Positions 7,788 to 16,164 of a stretch of DNA of 35,796 bases are shown piece by piece (position 1 is the first letter of the stretch; each line of letters opens with the position of its first letter). Source of the DNA: an uncultured Clostridia bacterium (GTDB taxonomy: Bacteria > Bacillota > Clostridia > TANB77 > CAG-508). Below the pieces are notes generated by a model, which was given only the letters and a program-made list of their open reading frames with translations, did not search any database and was not told where the DNA came from. The position numbers and the translations under genes are program-made. The stretch covers positions 1 through 35,796 of the forward strand of contig CANSTR010000017.1 in assembly GCA_947649935.1 (NCBI GenBank), in the 5' to 3' direction.

Positions 7788-8657
7788 CTAAAAAATCACA
7801 ATATCCCTTTCATTTGTATAATCGTTATTTCCATAAGCATAAATGATGTAAACATAGCCATCATCTGTCAAAAAATATTCGGTTGCATTTTGCACTTTGT
7901 ATTGCTCACTTTCCACATTTCTCTGATACAACATTCCGTATTCATTCGCTATGATTTGAGCATTGGCAGCCGCGGTTTTAATTTCTGTATGAATGCTGTT
8001 TTGCACTTCTTCTGGTGTCGTTCCTTTCAATTTTATCAAATCTTCTAGTGGAATCATTTCTTCTCCTAAAATGCTATAGGTATACGTTTTCATCGAAACT
8101 TTTTCCGATTTTCCCTGCTCTTTCAAAGACGCTTTAATCACAACAGACAAAACATTGCGGTTAATATAAGAAGCATACGATACTTTATAAATCGTATTTC
8201 CCTGAGTTTGCCTCATAATCGAATTGGCCTTGTTGTAATATTCTGACTTAATCTCCGCATTCATTTTTTTGGCAACGTCTGAATCCAAGTTAATTTCCGG
8301 GATATTGACATCTACACTATAATATGTTTCATCTTCGTTAACCAAATGATACGCCGTATACACAATGTCCTTCTCGCTATCGATTTTATCGACGGAAAGA
8401 TTCTCACTATTGATTTTTAAGGTGTTGTCAAAAATTTCGTCAAAATTGCTTTTTAGCAAAGCATATTCCTCCGCCGTTTTTTTGGCACCAATATTAATGC
8501 CAAGCATCAATGGGTCAGTATCCGCATATTTATAAAAAAATTGCGCATACACACCAATACTGATTGCCACCAAACAAATTAAAATAAGCGCCACAAAAAA
8601 CAGATATTGATTTGCTTCATATAAACTATTTACTAATCTTCTAATTGGTTTTCTCAT
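7788..8657 (-). CDS. Membrane-anchored DUF4163/DUF3298-like extracytoplasmic protein
   Basis: 289 aa with one membrane anchor near residues 19-40 (FFVALILICLVAISIGVYA) and a large outside domain. The pattern of VYTAYHLVNEDETYYSVDVNIPEI, then an amphipathic stretch, then MKTYTYSILGEEMIPLEDLI resembles the DUF4163 + DUF3298 pair found in PdaC- and RsiV-type proteins. No deacetylase or anti-sigma domain is attached. The GAGGTAAG site fixes the start. The operon context with a sortase and surface protein suggests an envelope function. The family assignment is from pattern resemblance only. Confidence 0.6.
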   Translation of the reverse strand: MRKPIRRLVNSLYEANQYLFFVALILICLVAISIGVYAQFFYKYADTDPLMLGINIGAKKTAEEYALLKSNFDEIFDNTLKINSENLSVDKIDSEKDIVYTAYHLVNEDETYYSVDVNIPEINLDSDVAKKMNAEIKSEYYNKANSIMRQTQGNTIYKVSYASYINRNVLSVVIKASLKEQGKSEKVSMKTYTYSILGEEMIPLEDLIKLKGTTPEEVQNSIHTEIKTAAANAQIIANEYGMLYQRNVESEQYKVQNATEYFLTDDGYVYIIYAYGNNDYTNERDIVIF

Positions 8658-8677
8658 TTCTTACCTCAAAATTTATT

Positions 8678-9292
8678 TTATTTTTCTTCAAATCGTATTC
8701 CTTTAGTTTCTACAATATCAAAATGACCAGCATCGTAATCTATAATCGTGGTTGCTAAATCCTCCATTTTTTCTATTTTTTTATCTACCTTTAAAATTTT
8801 TGAAAAAATACATTTATGCACACTGCCATGTGTTACGATAGCAATTGTATTGAAATTTTTGCTTTTTTCTATTATTTCCTGAATTGCACCTTTTACCCTA
8901 TTATCAAATTCTCCAATATCTTCTCCACCTAAAAATGTCTTTCCCTGATAATATCCTGTATTTTTATATTCCTCTTTTTGCAACACATAAGAAAATATAT
9001 TTTTAGCAAGTTCCCTATTTACTCCAGATAAAATACCGTAAGAATTTAATTCTCTTATATTATCGATTACTTCCAGTTCTGCCTTTGTATTTTCATTTAA
9101 TATCTGCGCAGTCTGGTAAGCTCTTTTATAGGGGCTTGTATAAATTTTCTCAATTCCATAATTGTCGATTTCTTTTTGATATTGTTTTACTTTATTTTTT
9201 CCATTTTCAGTCAAATCAAAATCAGAAATTCCCCCATAGCAATCTTCTATGTCATCTATTGATTCGCTATGCCTCATTAAATAAATTCTCAT
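8678..9292 (-). CDS. Histidine phosphatase family protein (phosphoglycerate mutase-like)
   Basis: 204 aa. The catalytic RH motif is at residues 7-8 (YLMRHSES; the third position is Ser instead of the common Gly). The second conserved segment IYTSPYKRAYQTAQIL carries the phosphate-binding Arg, and the second catalytic His is in IAIVTHGSVHK. These features define the branch-1 histidine phosphatase fold. Substrate cannot be told from sequence. AAAGGAG precedes the ATG. It sits between membrane-protein genes in the same transcription direction. Confidence 0.85.
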   Translation of the reverse strand: MRIYLMRHSESIDDIEDCYGGISDFDLTENGKNKVKQYQKEIDNYGIEKIYTSPYKRAYQTAQILNENTKAELEVIDNIRELNSYGILSGVNRELAKNIFSYVLQKEEYKNTGYYQGKTFLGGEDIGEFDNRVKGAIQEIIEKSKNFNTIAIVTHGSVHKCIFSKILKVDKKIEKMEDLATTIIDYDAGHFDIVETKGIRFEEK

Positions 9293-9309
9293 GTGATTCT
9301 CCTTTCAAT

Positions 9310-10140
9310 CTATTTCGCTGCCCTACATCTGCTCCAAATAATTCCGCAAAATCCCACGATGGCAAACACCATTCCGTAAAAATTAATTTCATTCATTAAA
9401 TCAAATAATATGTATTTTACAAAATCACTAAAACTTTGATTCAACAATAAAATATGCTGAATATCAATTTCTTGATGAATGATTTTTTGCAACAAAATCA
9501 AGATAACACCAGAAGACAATAACGCAATCGCCAATTGGTTGACAAATTCACTAGGCTCACGCATCTGCGCCACCAAGCCAATCAGCAAGAAAACTGCAAG
9601 CGTCACTATCAGACCAATCTGAGCAATCTTTGCGATTTCCTTCACTTTTTGCAAAACCTTCTGAATCGTATCCAAGTAATCCGCAACAGAATTGACCCTA
9701 TTTTCATAAACATTCACAATAATATTTTCAAAATCTTGAATATTTTGTAACTGTGCCTCTTTCAAAACAATCTGATTTTCGCTCAAATATTGCTGAATAT
9801 TCGCCTCCAGCTTGGTTCTCACTTCTTCTGAATTAACTTGTACTTCCTCATTTTCATAAATCGCATTTACCACGCAATAAATATCCGCTTGCAACGAACT
9901 TCTCGTATACAAATTCTCAAAAACACTTGCTGGAAGTCCAGATTGATACTGATAATTTTCAAATCCATTTTTCAAATCCGTCTGTATTTTTTCCTCATAG
10001 CCAACCTCTTCCACTTTCGCCAACACATACTCTTTTTGCAACACAGTCTGCGACACAAGCACCATCAAAAAATTCGCTAGGATTAAAATACTGAGAAAAA
10101 ATGCCATTATAATTTGTACTATTTTTTTTACTACTTTCAT
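9310..10140 (-). CDS. Membrane protein with large extracytoplasmic helical loop
   Basis: 276 aa. One N-terminal membrane segment (about 7-30) is followed by a glutamate- and asparagine-rich, probably helical region of about 140 residues. Three hydrophobic segments follow near 173-192, 202-220 and 250-268. I do not recognise the family. AAAGGAG precedes the start, and the gene begins 11 bases after the sortase stop codon. The position suggests it works with the sortase and its substrate at the cell surface. Confidence 0.7.
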   Translation of the reverse strand: MKVVKKIVQIIMAFFLSILILANFLMVLVSQTVLQKEYVLAKVEEVGYEEKIQTDLKNGFENYQYQSGLPASVFENLYTRSSLQADIYCVVNAIYENEEVQVNSEEVRTKLEANIQQYLSENQIVLKEAQLQNIQDFENIIVNVYENRVNSVADYLDTIQKVLQKVKEIAKIAQIGLIVTLAVFLLIGLVAQMREPSEFVNQLAIALLSSGVILILLQKIIHQEIDIQHILLLNQSFSDFVKYILFDLMNEINFYGMVFAIVGFCGIIWSRCRAAK

Positions 10141-10151
10141 ACAATCTCCTT

Positions 10152-10688
10152 TTACTTCGCATATACGACATATCGATCTGTTGCATAACCAATATTATTA
10201 ATTGGCCAACAAGTATAAATCATCACGATTTCCTCATTTTCTTGAATTGGTACTTTATAAGTATCATTTTCATTCACAATTTGTGCATTATACACTCTAT
10301 AATTAAACTCGCCATAATTGGTGGTAATTTGAATCGTATCTCCTACTTTCACATTTGGCAATTTTGCTAAAAAGCGGCTAAAATTATGCCCCATTAAAAC
10401 AATACTTCCACCTTCTCCCGGAAAATACGAATCATTATCATGCCCAATTCCTTTTTTCAATAAATCTAGTGTTTTTCCATAATAAATTGGCAAATCCACG
10501 CCAATGCTAGGAATTTTCAAATTGGCATAATTTTCTCCATAATCTGGACAATTTAGTAAAACAGAACCACTTTCTTGTTCTTCTGTAAACTCCTGCAGCA
10601 CAGGCTCAATTTTTTCTTCTTCCACACGATTATCAACTGTAATCACATCTATAACATCGGTTGCCATCAGAAATTTCTCTTTTCCCAA
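10152..10688 (-). CDS. Sortase, catalytic domain (class D-like); N-terminus apparently frameshifted
   Basis: The frame encodes a complete sortase domain: LKIPSIGVDLPIYYG, GIGHDNDSYFPGEGG, catalytic His101 in VLMGHNFS, Cys160 in MIYTCWP and Arg172 in ATDRYVVYAK. It lacks the N-terminal membrane anchor that sortases need, and its first usable codons (TTG at 10688, ATG at 10667) have no good ribosome-binding site. A matching anchor is encoded just upstream in another frame (10689-10788). Removing one base near the C-run at 10700-10703 would join them. Its likely substrate is the adjacent LVYTG protein. Either the gene is broken, the assembly has a one-base error, or the N-terminus is made by frameshifting. 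Confidence 0.85.
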   Translation of the reverse strand: MGKEKFLMATDVIDVITVDNRVEEEKIEPVLQEFTEEQESGSVLLNCPDYGENYANLKIPSIGVDLPIYYGKTLDLLKKGIGHDNDSYFPGEGGSIVLMGHNFSRFLAKLPNVKVGDTIQITTNYGEFNYRVYNAQIVNENDTYKVPIQENEEIVMIYTCWPINNIGYATDRYVVYAK

Positions 10689-10788
10689 TTTTACAGATAC
10701 CCCGGCAAATTGCCATGATAATCAAAAAAGCAACTATTAATGATTCAATAGTTGCTTTTACTACCTTTCCTATCTTTTTATTTTGCAT
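10689..10788 (-). other. Out-of-frame N-terminal anchor segment of the sortase
   Basis: From the ATG at 10788, which overlaps the surface-protein stop codon, the frame reads MQNKKIGKVVKATIE, then SLIVAFLIIMAIC. That is a positive patch followed by a membrane helix, exactly what a sortase N-terminus looks like. It then runs out of frame with the catalytic domain and stops. The same DNA also forms a hairpin followed by six T residues (10724-10755), so part of it doubles as a possible terminator and the reading could be fortuitous. Confidence 0.55.
10724..10755 (-). terminator. Terminator-like hairpin after the surface-protein gene
   Basis: On the minus strand GCAACTATT pairs with AATAGTTGC (9 bp, 8-nt loop), followed by TTTTTTG, 22 bases past the surface-protein stop. 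It has all the parts of an intrinsic terminator or attenuator. The inner arms AACTATT/AATAGTT equal the outer arms of the intergenic palindrome repeated at 16.1-19.0 kb. Confidence 0.6.
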
Positions 10789-11398
10789 ATTTTTTTACGC
10801 ATACACCTGCTATAGCAATGGCAACTATTGCTACAATTGTTTTCATTCCTGCTGTATTTCCTGTGTAGACCAATTTTTTACCAGTTGTTGTGCCTCCATT
10901 TGATGTCGAACTTGCATTAGTTGTTGTCGTTGTTCCCGGTTTTTGCACATCTTTATTAAATTGTGAATAAGAGGTTGCACTAATAATTACTTTACCTTTT
11001 AAAGTTTTAATTGTAACTGTTTCATTAACGGTATCAACTTGTACATCTAATTCCGCAATTCTTCCAGCTTCTTTTACTAAAGAAATCACTTCTCCTTTAA
11101 TACTATTGCTTAATTGTGATAAATTTGTTGCTCCTGAATTATCAATCAAGGATTTGGCTTTATCCAATTTTGCAATAATATCATTTGCCTCTGATTCTGT
11201 CACAGGATTCTCATTCAAATATTGTGTCAAACTTTGACGTTGTGTTTGTGATAATTGTACTGTTCTTCCATTCACCGTATGTGCCTTTGTTACATAAGAA
11301 ATAACATCTTGGTTCGTGTATGCTTGAACCGATACTGTCATTGCTATTACAGCAATCATAATTGCTATCATACTCATTACTTTAACTACTTTGTTCAT
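10778..11398 (-). CDS. Sortase-anchored surface protein with LVYTG sorting signal
   Basis: 206 aa. A signal peptide (about 1-26, ending VSVQA) precedes a 120-residue helical, Gln/Asn/Ser-rich domain. A Thr/Ser/Gly linker (155-173) follows, then a C-terminal sorting signal: LVYTG (176-180), a hydrophobic helix (187-200) and a KKYAK tail. LVYTG departs from LPxTG at the second position (V for P). The adjacent sortase is presumably dedicated to it. The start ATG at 11398 follows AAAGGAGAG; a longer frame to 11455 would run over the promoter. The globular domain is not recognised. Confidence 0.82.
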   Translation of the reverse strand: MNKVVKVMSMIAIMIAVIAMTVSVQAYTNQDVISYVTKAHTVNGRTVQLSQTQRQSLTQYLNENPVTESEANDIIAKLDKAKSLIDNSGATNLSQLSNSIKGEVISLVKEAGRIAELDVQVDTVNETVTIKTLKGKVIISATSYSQFNKDVQKPGTTTTTNASSTSNGGTTTGKKLVYTGNTAGMKTIVAIVAIAIAGVCVKKYAK

Positions 11399-11433
11399 TC
11401 TAAATCTCTCCTTTTTTTCAGAACTATAAGTAT

Positions 11434-11462
11434 ATTTTACCACATTTTTACACACTTTGCAA
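11434..11462 (-). promoter_or_regulatory. Promoter of the surface protein-sortase operon
   Basis: On the minus strand TTGCAA (11462-11457) and TAAAAT (11439-11434) are 17 bp apart, with TGTGG before the -10. The transcript would begin about 30 bases before the AAAGGAG site. This separates the operon from the lysozyme gene upstream. Confidence 0.7.
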
Positions 11463-11478
11463 TAGTTTTTTGAGAAAT

Positions 11479-14400
11479 TTAATAATTTTTATAACAAATA
11501 TTGCAATCTACGTTGCCATTAATGCCTGGAACCTTGCCAGAACTCGTGTATTGCCAGATAGTATACGGACCTGAATACGTGCATTTTGAATGATATTGTG
11601 CCACCCAAATGTCATATGGAACCTGATTAGCATACATATTGTCATTCAAAAATGACTTACAGGCATATACCATCGGCGTATAACCATACCCCGCAATGGT
11701 CTGGCAAAAAGTATTGGCAATACTCGTACGTGTCGCCTTGCTCACATTTTTATCTCTCGTATTCACTCCAGAAACTAGCTCCAAATCAATCACAACTGGC
11801 ATAGACACACTATTTTGATACCCATATTTTCTCAAAAGGCTAACAACATATTCAGCATCACCTTTTGCTTCACTGCTATTAATTGCTGCTGAATACAGAT
11901 ACACACCAACTTTCAAGCCATTCGCTACTGCCTCAGAGAAATTCTTCTTAAATCTCGTATCTTCCACTAATTTTCCTGTTCCATAAGCTCTGTAACCAGC
12001 TCGTATCAAAGCATATTTTACATTACTGTTCGCAACACTTTTCCAATTAATGGACCCCTGAAACTGAGATACATCAATTCCTTTGGTCCCAGATACATTT
12101 GTCGTTGGATTGCTTGGCTGTGTAACAACTGGTTTTGACGTACCTTGATTGGATTGATTGTTTCCACTATTATTGTCAACAACAGCATTGGACTTCACGA
12201 TAAATGTTCTGCTGATTCCTCCAATCACATCACCATATCTAGACTTTTCATACACTGTAATCGTATGGGTTCCAACTGCCATATTCGATGTGTTCACTAA
12301 TTTGCCAAAACCTGCATTCACCGTTTTGCCATCATATTTATTCATATAATGCGTTACATCTTGTCTATAATAGCGGTCTGCTGTTGTATGGAAATTTCCA
12401 TCAATATAAATTTCGACTCTCGCACTTTCATCTTGCGCAACCGCCCAACCTGCCACGGTCAAATTGCTTCCTTTGATTTGCACAGTTCCATTGAGTGGAT
12501 TATCCAAACACATTTCTCCCAAATAAGGCTGATTGATTTCTTGTATTATCACTTCATTCGCACTAATCAAATCCCCAAATCTTGAAATTTCTTCTACTCT
12601 TAGCAAATGATTTCCAAGCATTAAATGCCTAATATCCAATGTTTCACAAAATCCTGCTCGTGGCGTATTGTTCACTCCGCCATATTGTGGCGAAATAATC
12701 GAATCCACATCCCCTCGTTCCATTCTGCTACATTTTTCTTTTACAACAATGCCATCCAAAAGAATTCGCACCACGGCATCTCGGTCTTCTGAAACTGCCC
12801 AGCCTTGAACTTTGAGCGTTGTTTGGTTTTGTTTGATAAATTGCATTTGATTTGTGGGCGTTTCCAAATAACTTGTTCCTCTGTATTGTCTATTTTTTTG
12901 AATAATTTGAATTTCGGATGAACAAATCACGTCCCCATAACGCGATACTTCTTCCACCCTAATTCTATGAATTCCACTGGATAATTGAGTGATATTAATC
13001 CAACTTTCAAATCCTGCATTTGGTGTATTGTCTGTTCCGCCATATTGAGGTGATACACTAAAGTCTACATCACCTCTACCAGTTCGATTACAATTTCCTA
13101 TAACATTTCCATCTACTAATAGACGCACTGTCGCCTCTCTATCATTCGAAACTGCCCAACCGCTTATGGCAAATTTCTCATCCTCCCCTTTTGTAAATAT
13201 TGCTTCATTATTGGGGCTATCAATATACATTCTTCCTTGATATTTTTTTCCTTGTATTTGGACTTGTACCACACTTTCTACAATAACAGTCCCACTTTCT
13301 GATAATTCTTGCACTGTAATTTTGTGAGAACCTATTGACAAATGGCTCATATCCAACCAATATTCAAATCCTGCCTTCGGTGTATTGGCAACCCCTCCAT
13401 ATTCGGGTGATACGCAATAGTCTACATCGCCTCTGCCTGTCCTTATACAATTTCCCATAATGTTTCCATCTACCAACAAACGCACTGTTGCATTTCTAGC
13501 ATCCGAAACTGCCCAACCGCTTATCGCAAAATTTTCATCTTCTCCTTTTATAAATATTGCTTCATTATTTGGGCTATCAATATACATCCTTCCTTGATAT
13601 TGCTTTTCTTTTATTTGGACTTGTATCACACTTTCTACAATAACAGTTCCACTTTCTGATAATTCTTGCACTGCGATTTTGTGAGAACCTATTGACAAAT
13701 GGCTCATATCCAACCAATATTCAAATCCTGCCTTTGGTGTATTGGCGACTCCTCCATATTCAGGGGATACGCAATAGTCCACATCACCTCTGTCTGTCCT
13801 CATACAATTTCCTATAACATTTTCATCTACCAACAAACGCACTATCGCGTTTCTATGATCTGAAACCGCCCAACCACTTATAACAAAATTTTCCTCTTCT
13901 CCTTTTGTAAATATCGTCTGATTACTTGGACTATCGATATACATCCTTCCTCGATATTGTTTTTCTTTTATTTGGACTTGTACCACACTTTCTACAATAA
14001 CAGTTCCACTTTCTGACAATTCTTGCACTGTAATTTTATGGGAACCTATTGACAAATGGCTCATATCTAAGCAATATTCAAATCCTGCCTTTGGTGTATT
14101 GGCAACTCCTCCATATTCGGGTGATACACAATAGTCTACGTCGCCTCTGCCTGTCCTTATACAATTTCCTATAACCTTTTCATCTACCAATAAACGCACT
14201 GTCGCGTTTCTATGATCTGAAACCGCCCAACCACTTATGACAAAATTTTCCTCTTCTCCTTTTGTCAATATCGCCTGATTGCTTGGACTATCGATATACA
14301 TCCTTCCTCGATATTGCTTTTCTTTTATTTGGACTTGTACCACACTTTCTACAATAACAGTTCCACTTTCTGACAATTCTTGCACTGTAATTTTATGGGA

Positions 14401-14895
14401 ACCTATTGACAAATGGCTCATATCTAAGCAATATTCAAATCCTGCCTTCGGTGTATTGGCAACTCCTCCATATTCAGGGGATATGCAATAGTCCACATCG
14501 CCTCTGTCCGTCCTTATACAATTTCCTATAACCTTTTCATCTACCAACAAACGCACTATCGCGTTTCTATGATCTGAAACGGCCCAACCACTGATGACAA
14601 AATTTTCATCTTCTCCTTTTATCAATATTGCTTTATTATTGGGGCTATCAATATACATCCTTCCTCTATAATTGAAACTTTCAACAATTTGATTTTCTTT
14701 TGTTTCTTCAATTTCCAACGCTTCCTCTTTTGTTTCATTTGTTATTTTTAATAATTCTTTTGTATTCGTTTCTACTTCTTCTATTTGCATTTCTGCTACA
14801 TCTAAAATTGGATCTTCACTGATAGCAAATGCATTTGCTGTAAAATTCAGCAAAAAAATAAAAGACATAACAATAATCATTAATTTATTTTTCAT
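11479..14895 (-). CDS. Secreted GH25 lysozyme with seven N-terminal Ig-like repeats
   Basis: 1138 aa. A signal peptide (about 1-24, ending ANAFA) is followed by an acidic linker and seven tandem repeats of about 119 residues starting near 77, 196, 315, 434, 553, 672 and 791. A Ser/Asn/Thr linker (about 905-935) leads to a C-terminal GH25 muramidase. GH25 landmarks are GIDVSQFQGSINW, YALIRAGYR, the catalytic VVIDLELV segment and DIWVAQYHS. The repeats share SGWAVS, RLLVD, GDVDYCVSPEYGG and HKITVQELS, an Ig-like pattern. GH25 cleaves the MurNAc-GlcNAc bond of peptidoglycan; the repeats may position it in the wall. GGAGG precedes the ATG. Confidence 0.92.
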   Translation of the reverse strand: MKNKLMIIVMSFIFLLNFTANAFAISEDPILDVAEMQIEEVETNTKELLKITNETKEEALEIEETKENQIVESFNYRGRMYIDSPNNKAILIKGEDENFVISGWAVSDHRNAIVRLLVDEKVIGNCIRTDRGDVDYCISPEYGGVANTPKAGFEYCLDMSHLSIGSHKITVQELSESGTVIVESVVQVQIKEKQYRGRMYIDSPSNQAILTKGEEENFVISGWAVSDHRNATVRLLVDEKVIGNCIRTGRGDVDYCVSPEYGGVANTPKAGFEYCLDMSHLSIGSHKITVQELSESGTVIVESVVQVQIKEKQYRGRMYIDSPSNQTIFTKGEEENFVISGWAVSDHRNAIVRLLVDENVIGNCMRTDRGDVDYCVSPEYGGVANTPKAGFEYWLDMSHLSIGSHKIAVQELSESGTVIVESVIQVQIKEKQYQGRMYIDSPNNEAIFIKGEDENFAISGWAVSDARNATVRLLVDGNIMGNCIRTGRGDVDYCVSPEYGGVANTPKAGFEYWLDMSHLSIGSHKITVQELSESGTVIVESVVQVQIQGKKYQGRMYIDSPNNEAIFTKGEDEKFAISGWAVSNDREATVRLLVDGNVIGNCNRTGRGDVDFSVSPQYGGTDNTPNAGFESWINITQLSSGIHRIRVEEVSRYGDVICSSEIQIIQKNRQYRGTSYLETPTNQMQFIKQNQTTLKVQGWAVSEDRDAVVRILLDGIVVKEKCSRMERGDVDSIISPQYGGVNNTPRAGFCETLDIRHLMLGNHLLRVEEISRFGDLISANEVIIQEINQPYLGEMCLDNPLNGTVQIKGSNLTVAGWAVAQDESARVEIYIDGNFHTTADRYYRQDVTHYMNKYDGKTVNAGFGKLVNTSNMAVGTHTITVYEKSRYGDVIGGISRTFIVKSNAVVDNNSGNNQSNQGTSKPVVTQPSNPTTNVSGTKGIDVSQFQGSINWKSVANSNVKYALIRAGYRAYGTGKLVEDTRFKKNFSEAVANGLKVGVYLYSAAINSSEAKGDAEYVVSLLRKYGYQNSVSMPVVIDLELVSGVNTRDKNVSKATRTSIANTFCQTIAGYGYTPMVYACKSFLNDNMYANQVPYDIWVAQYHSKCTYSGPYTIWQYTSSGKVPGINGNVDCNICYKNY
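12180..14667 (-). repeat. Seven tandem 357-bp coding repeats in the lysozyme gene
   Basis: The period is 119 codons (357 bp), with units starting near 14667, 14310, 13953, 13596, 13239, 12882 and 12525. The first five are nearly identical at the protein level and closely similar in DNA; the last two have diverged strongly. This suggests recent amplification at the N-terminal side by unequal recombination. Unit number may vary between strains, and short-read assemblies can miscount it. Confidence 0.88.
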
Positions 14896-14976
14896 TGTTG
14901 GACCTCCGATTCCTCCAATAAAAAACCTTATTAAAAATGATTTTTAATTATATCTTCTTTTAAACCTATATAGAAT

Positions 14977-15051
14977 TGGCAGGGGTAGAAGGATTCGAAC
15001 CCTCACAGGCGGTTTTGGAGACCGATGTGCTACCATTGACACTATACCCCT
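14977..15051 (-). tRNA. tRNA-Trp (anticodon CCA)
   Basis: The minus strand folds as a complete tRNA. The acceptor arm is AGGGGUA/UACCCCU and the D arm contains AAUGGUAGC. The anticodon arm is CGGU-CUCCAAA-ACCG with anticodon CCA, and the T arm is GAGGGUUCGAAUCCUUC. GCCA follows, so the 3' CCA is encoded. It is 75 nt including CCA. The acceptor stem has seven pairs. The lysozyme gene lies 80 bp downstream. Confidence 0.95.
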
Positions 15052-15069
15052 ATACACAACTTGCTTTAT

Positions 15070-15098
15070 ATTATACACGAAATATAAAAATAATGCAA
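15070..15098 (-). promoter_or_regulatory. Promoter of tRNA-Trp
   Basis: On the minus strand TTGCAT (15098-15093) and TATAAT (15075-15070) are 17 bp apart, ending about 19 bp before the mature tRNA. No clear terminator follows the tRNA, so read-through toward the lysozyme gene is possible. Confidence 0.75.
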
Positions 15099-15131
15099 GC
15101 CATTTTTTAAATTTTTTTATTTGTTCAAAAA

Positions 15132-16034
15132 TTACACGATTGTTCCTCCATTTACATGAATTATCTGACCAGTTACATAGCGCGAATCATCACAAGCCAA
15201 ATATAAATAGGCAGGTGCTACCTCAAACGGTTGCCCCGCACGCTCTAACGCTACGTCTGTTCCAAACATTTCTACTTCTTTAGCTGAAAAAGAGGCTGGA
15301 ATTAATGGCGTCCAAATCGGTCCTGGTGCCACTGCATTCACACGAATTTTTTTTTCCGCCAATGACAAAGCAAGCGATTTTGTAAAAACAGTAATGGCTC
15401 CTTTGGTGCTAGAATAATCAATCAAATTTTTCTTTCCATCAAAAGCTGTAATGGAAGTTGTATTAATAATCGAACTATTTTCTTTCATAAATGGCAATAT
15501 TGCTTTGGTTAGATAAAAGAAAGAAAAAATATTAGTTTCAAAAGTATAACGCATTTGCTCATTTGAAATATCTAAAATACTATTTTGGGGATATTGCACT
15601 CCGCAATTATTCACTAAAATATCAATCTTTCCAAAACAACGCATAACATAATCCGCTATGTAAGGCGAGAATTTTTCATCGCGCAAATCTCCTGCCAGTA
15701 ACACACATTTTCTTCCATAATTTTCCACTAATCGTTTGGTATAATTGGCATCCTCGTGTTCATTCAAATACACGATTACAATATCAGCACCTTCTTTGGC
15801 AAACAGCACACTAATTGCTCGACCAATGCCACTATCTCCTCCTGATATAATTGCTACTTTGTTACATAATTTATGGCTTCCCTTTACATTTGGATTATCA
15901 AAAATCGGTCTTGGATTCATTTCGTATTCAAGACCTGGTTGGATATTTTGATGTTGTGCTGGAAAAGTAATCGGAATTTCCTTTTCCTCTTTTTTGAATC
16001 CTCTATAAGGTATTTGGGGATAACAACCACACAT
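15132..16034 (-). CDS. SDR-family oxidoreductase (YhdF/YdaD-like)
   Basis: 300 aa classical short-chain dehydrogenase with a roughly 55-residue N-terminal extension typical of the stress-protein subgroup (PGLEYEMNPRPIFDNPN). The cofactor motif is SGGDSGIGRAIS, the structural motif VNNCGVQYPQ (NNxG variant), the catalytic Tyr-Lys is YSSTKGA, and PGPIWTPL follows. Substrate is unknown; subgroup members are general-stress or aldehyde/glucose-dehydrogenase-like enzymes. AAAGGAG precedes the ATG. A copy of the intergenic palindrome lies upstream, between it and the hydrolase gene. Confidence 0.88.
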   Translation of the reverse strand: MCGCYPQIPYRGFKKEEKEIPITFPAQHQNIQPGLEYEMNPRPIFDNPNVKGSHKLCNKVAIISGGDSGIGRAISVLFAKEGADIVIVYLNEHEDANYTKRLVENYGRKCVLLAGDLRDEKFSPYIADYVMRCFGKIDILVNNCGVQYPQNSILDISNEQMRYTFETNIFSFFYLTKAILPFMKENSSIINTTSITAFDGKKNLIDYSSTKGAITVFTKSLALSLAEKKIRVNAVAPGPIWTPLIPASFSAKEVEMFGTDVALERAGQPFEVAPAYLYLACDDSRYVTGQIIHVNGGTIV

Positions 16035-16122
16035 ATGCTCACTCCTTTTATTTTTATATCATTTTATGCATAAAAATAAATTTCGTGATAGCACTTACTC
16101 GTCTCTAAAATTCTTTTTTTTA

Positions 16123-16147
16123 AACTATTAAGGAATCCTTAATAGTT
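16123..16147. repeat. Intergenic palindrome, copy 1
   Basis: Arms AACTATTAAGG and CCTTAATAGTT with a 3-base centre, 17 bases after the hydrolase stop codon. It lacks the outer G/C pair present in the other copies. No T-run follows on the transcribed strand. Confidence 0.85.
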
Positions 16148-16164
16148 CAATTTTGCCTTTTCAT

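Noticed and set aside
11479..14895. CRISPR or tandem non-coding array suggested by the regular repeats
   Set aside because: The 357-bp repeats are in frame and encode protein domains; no short repeat-spacer array is present anywhere in the window.
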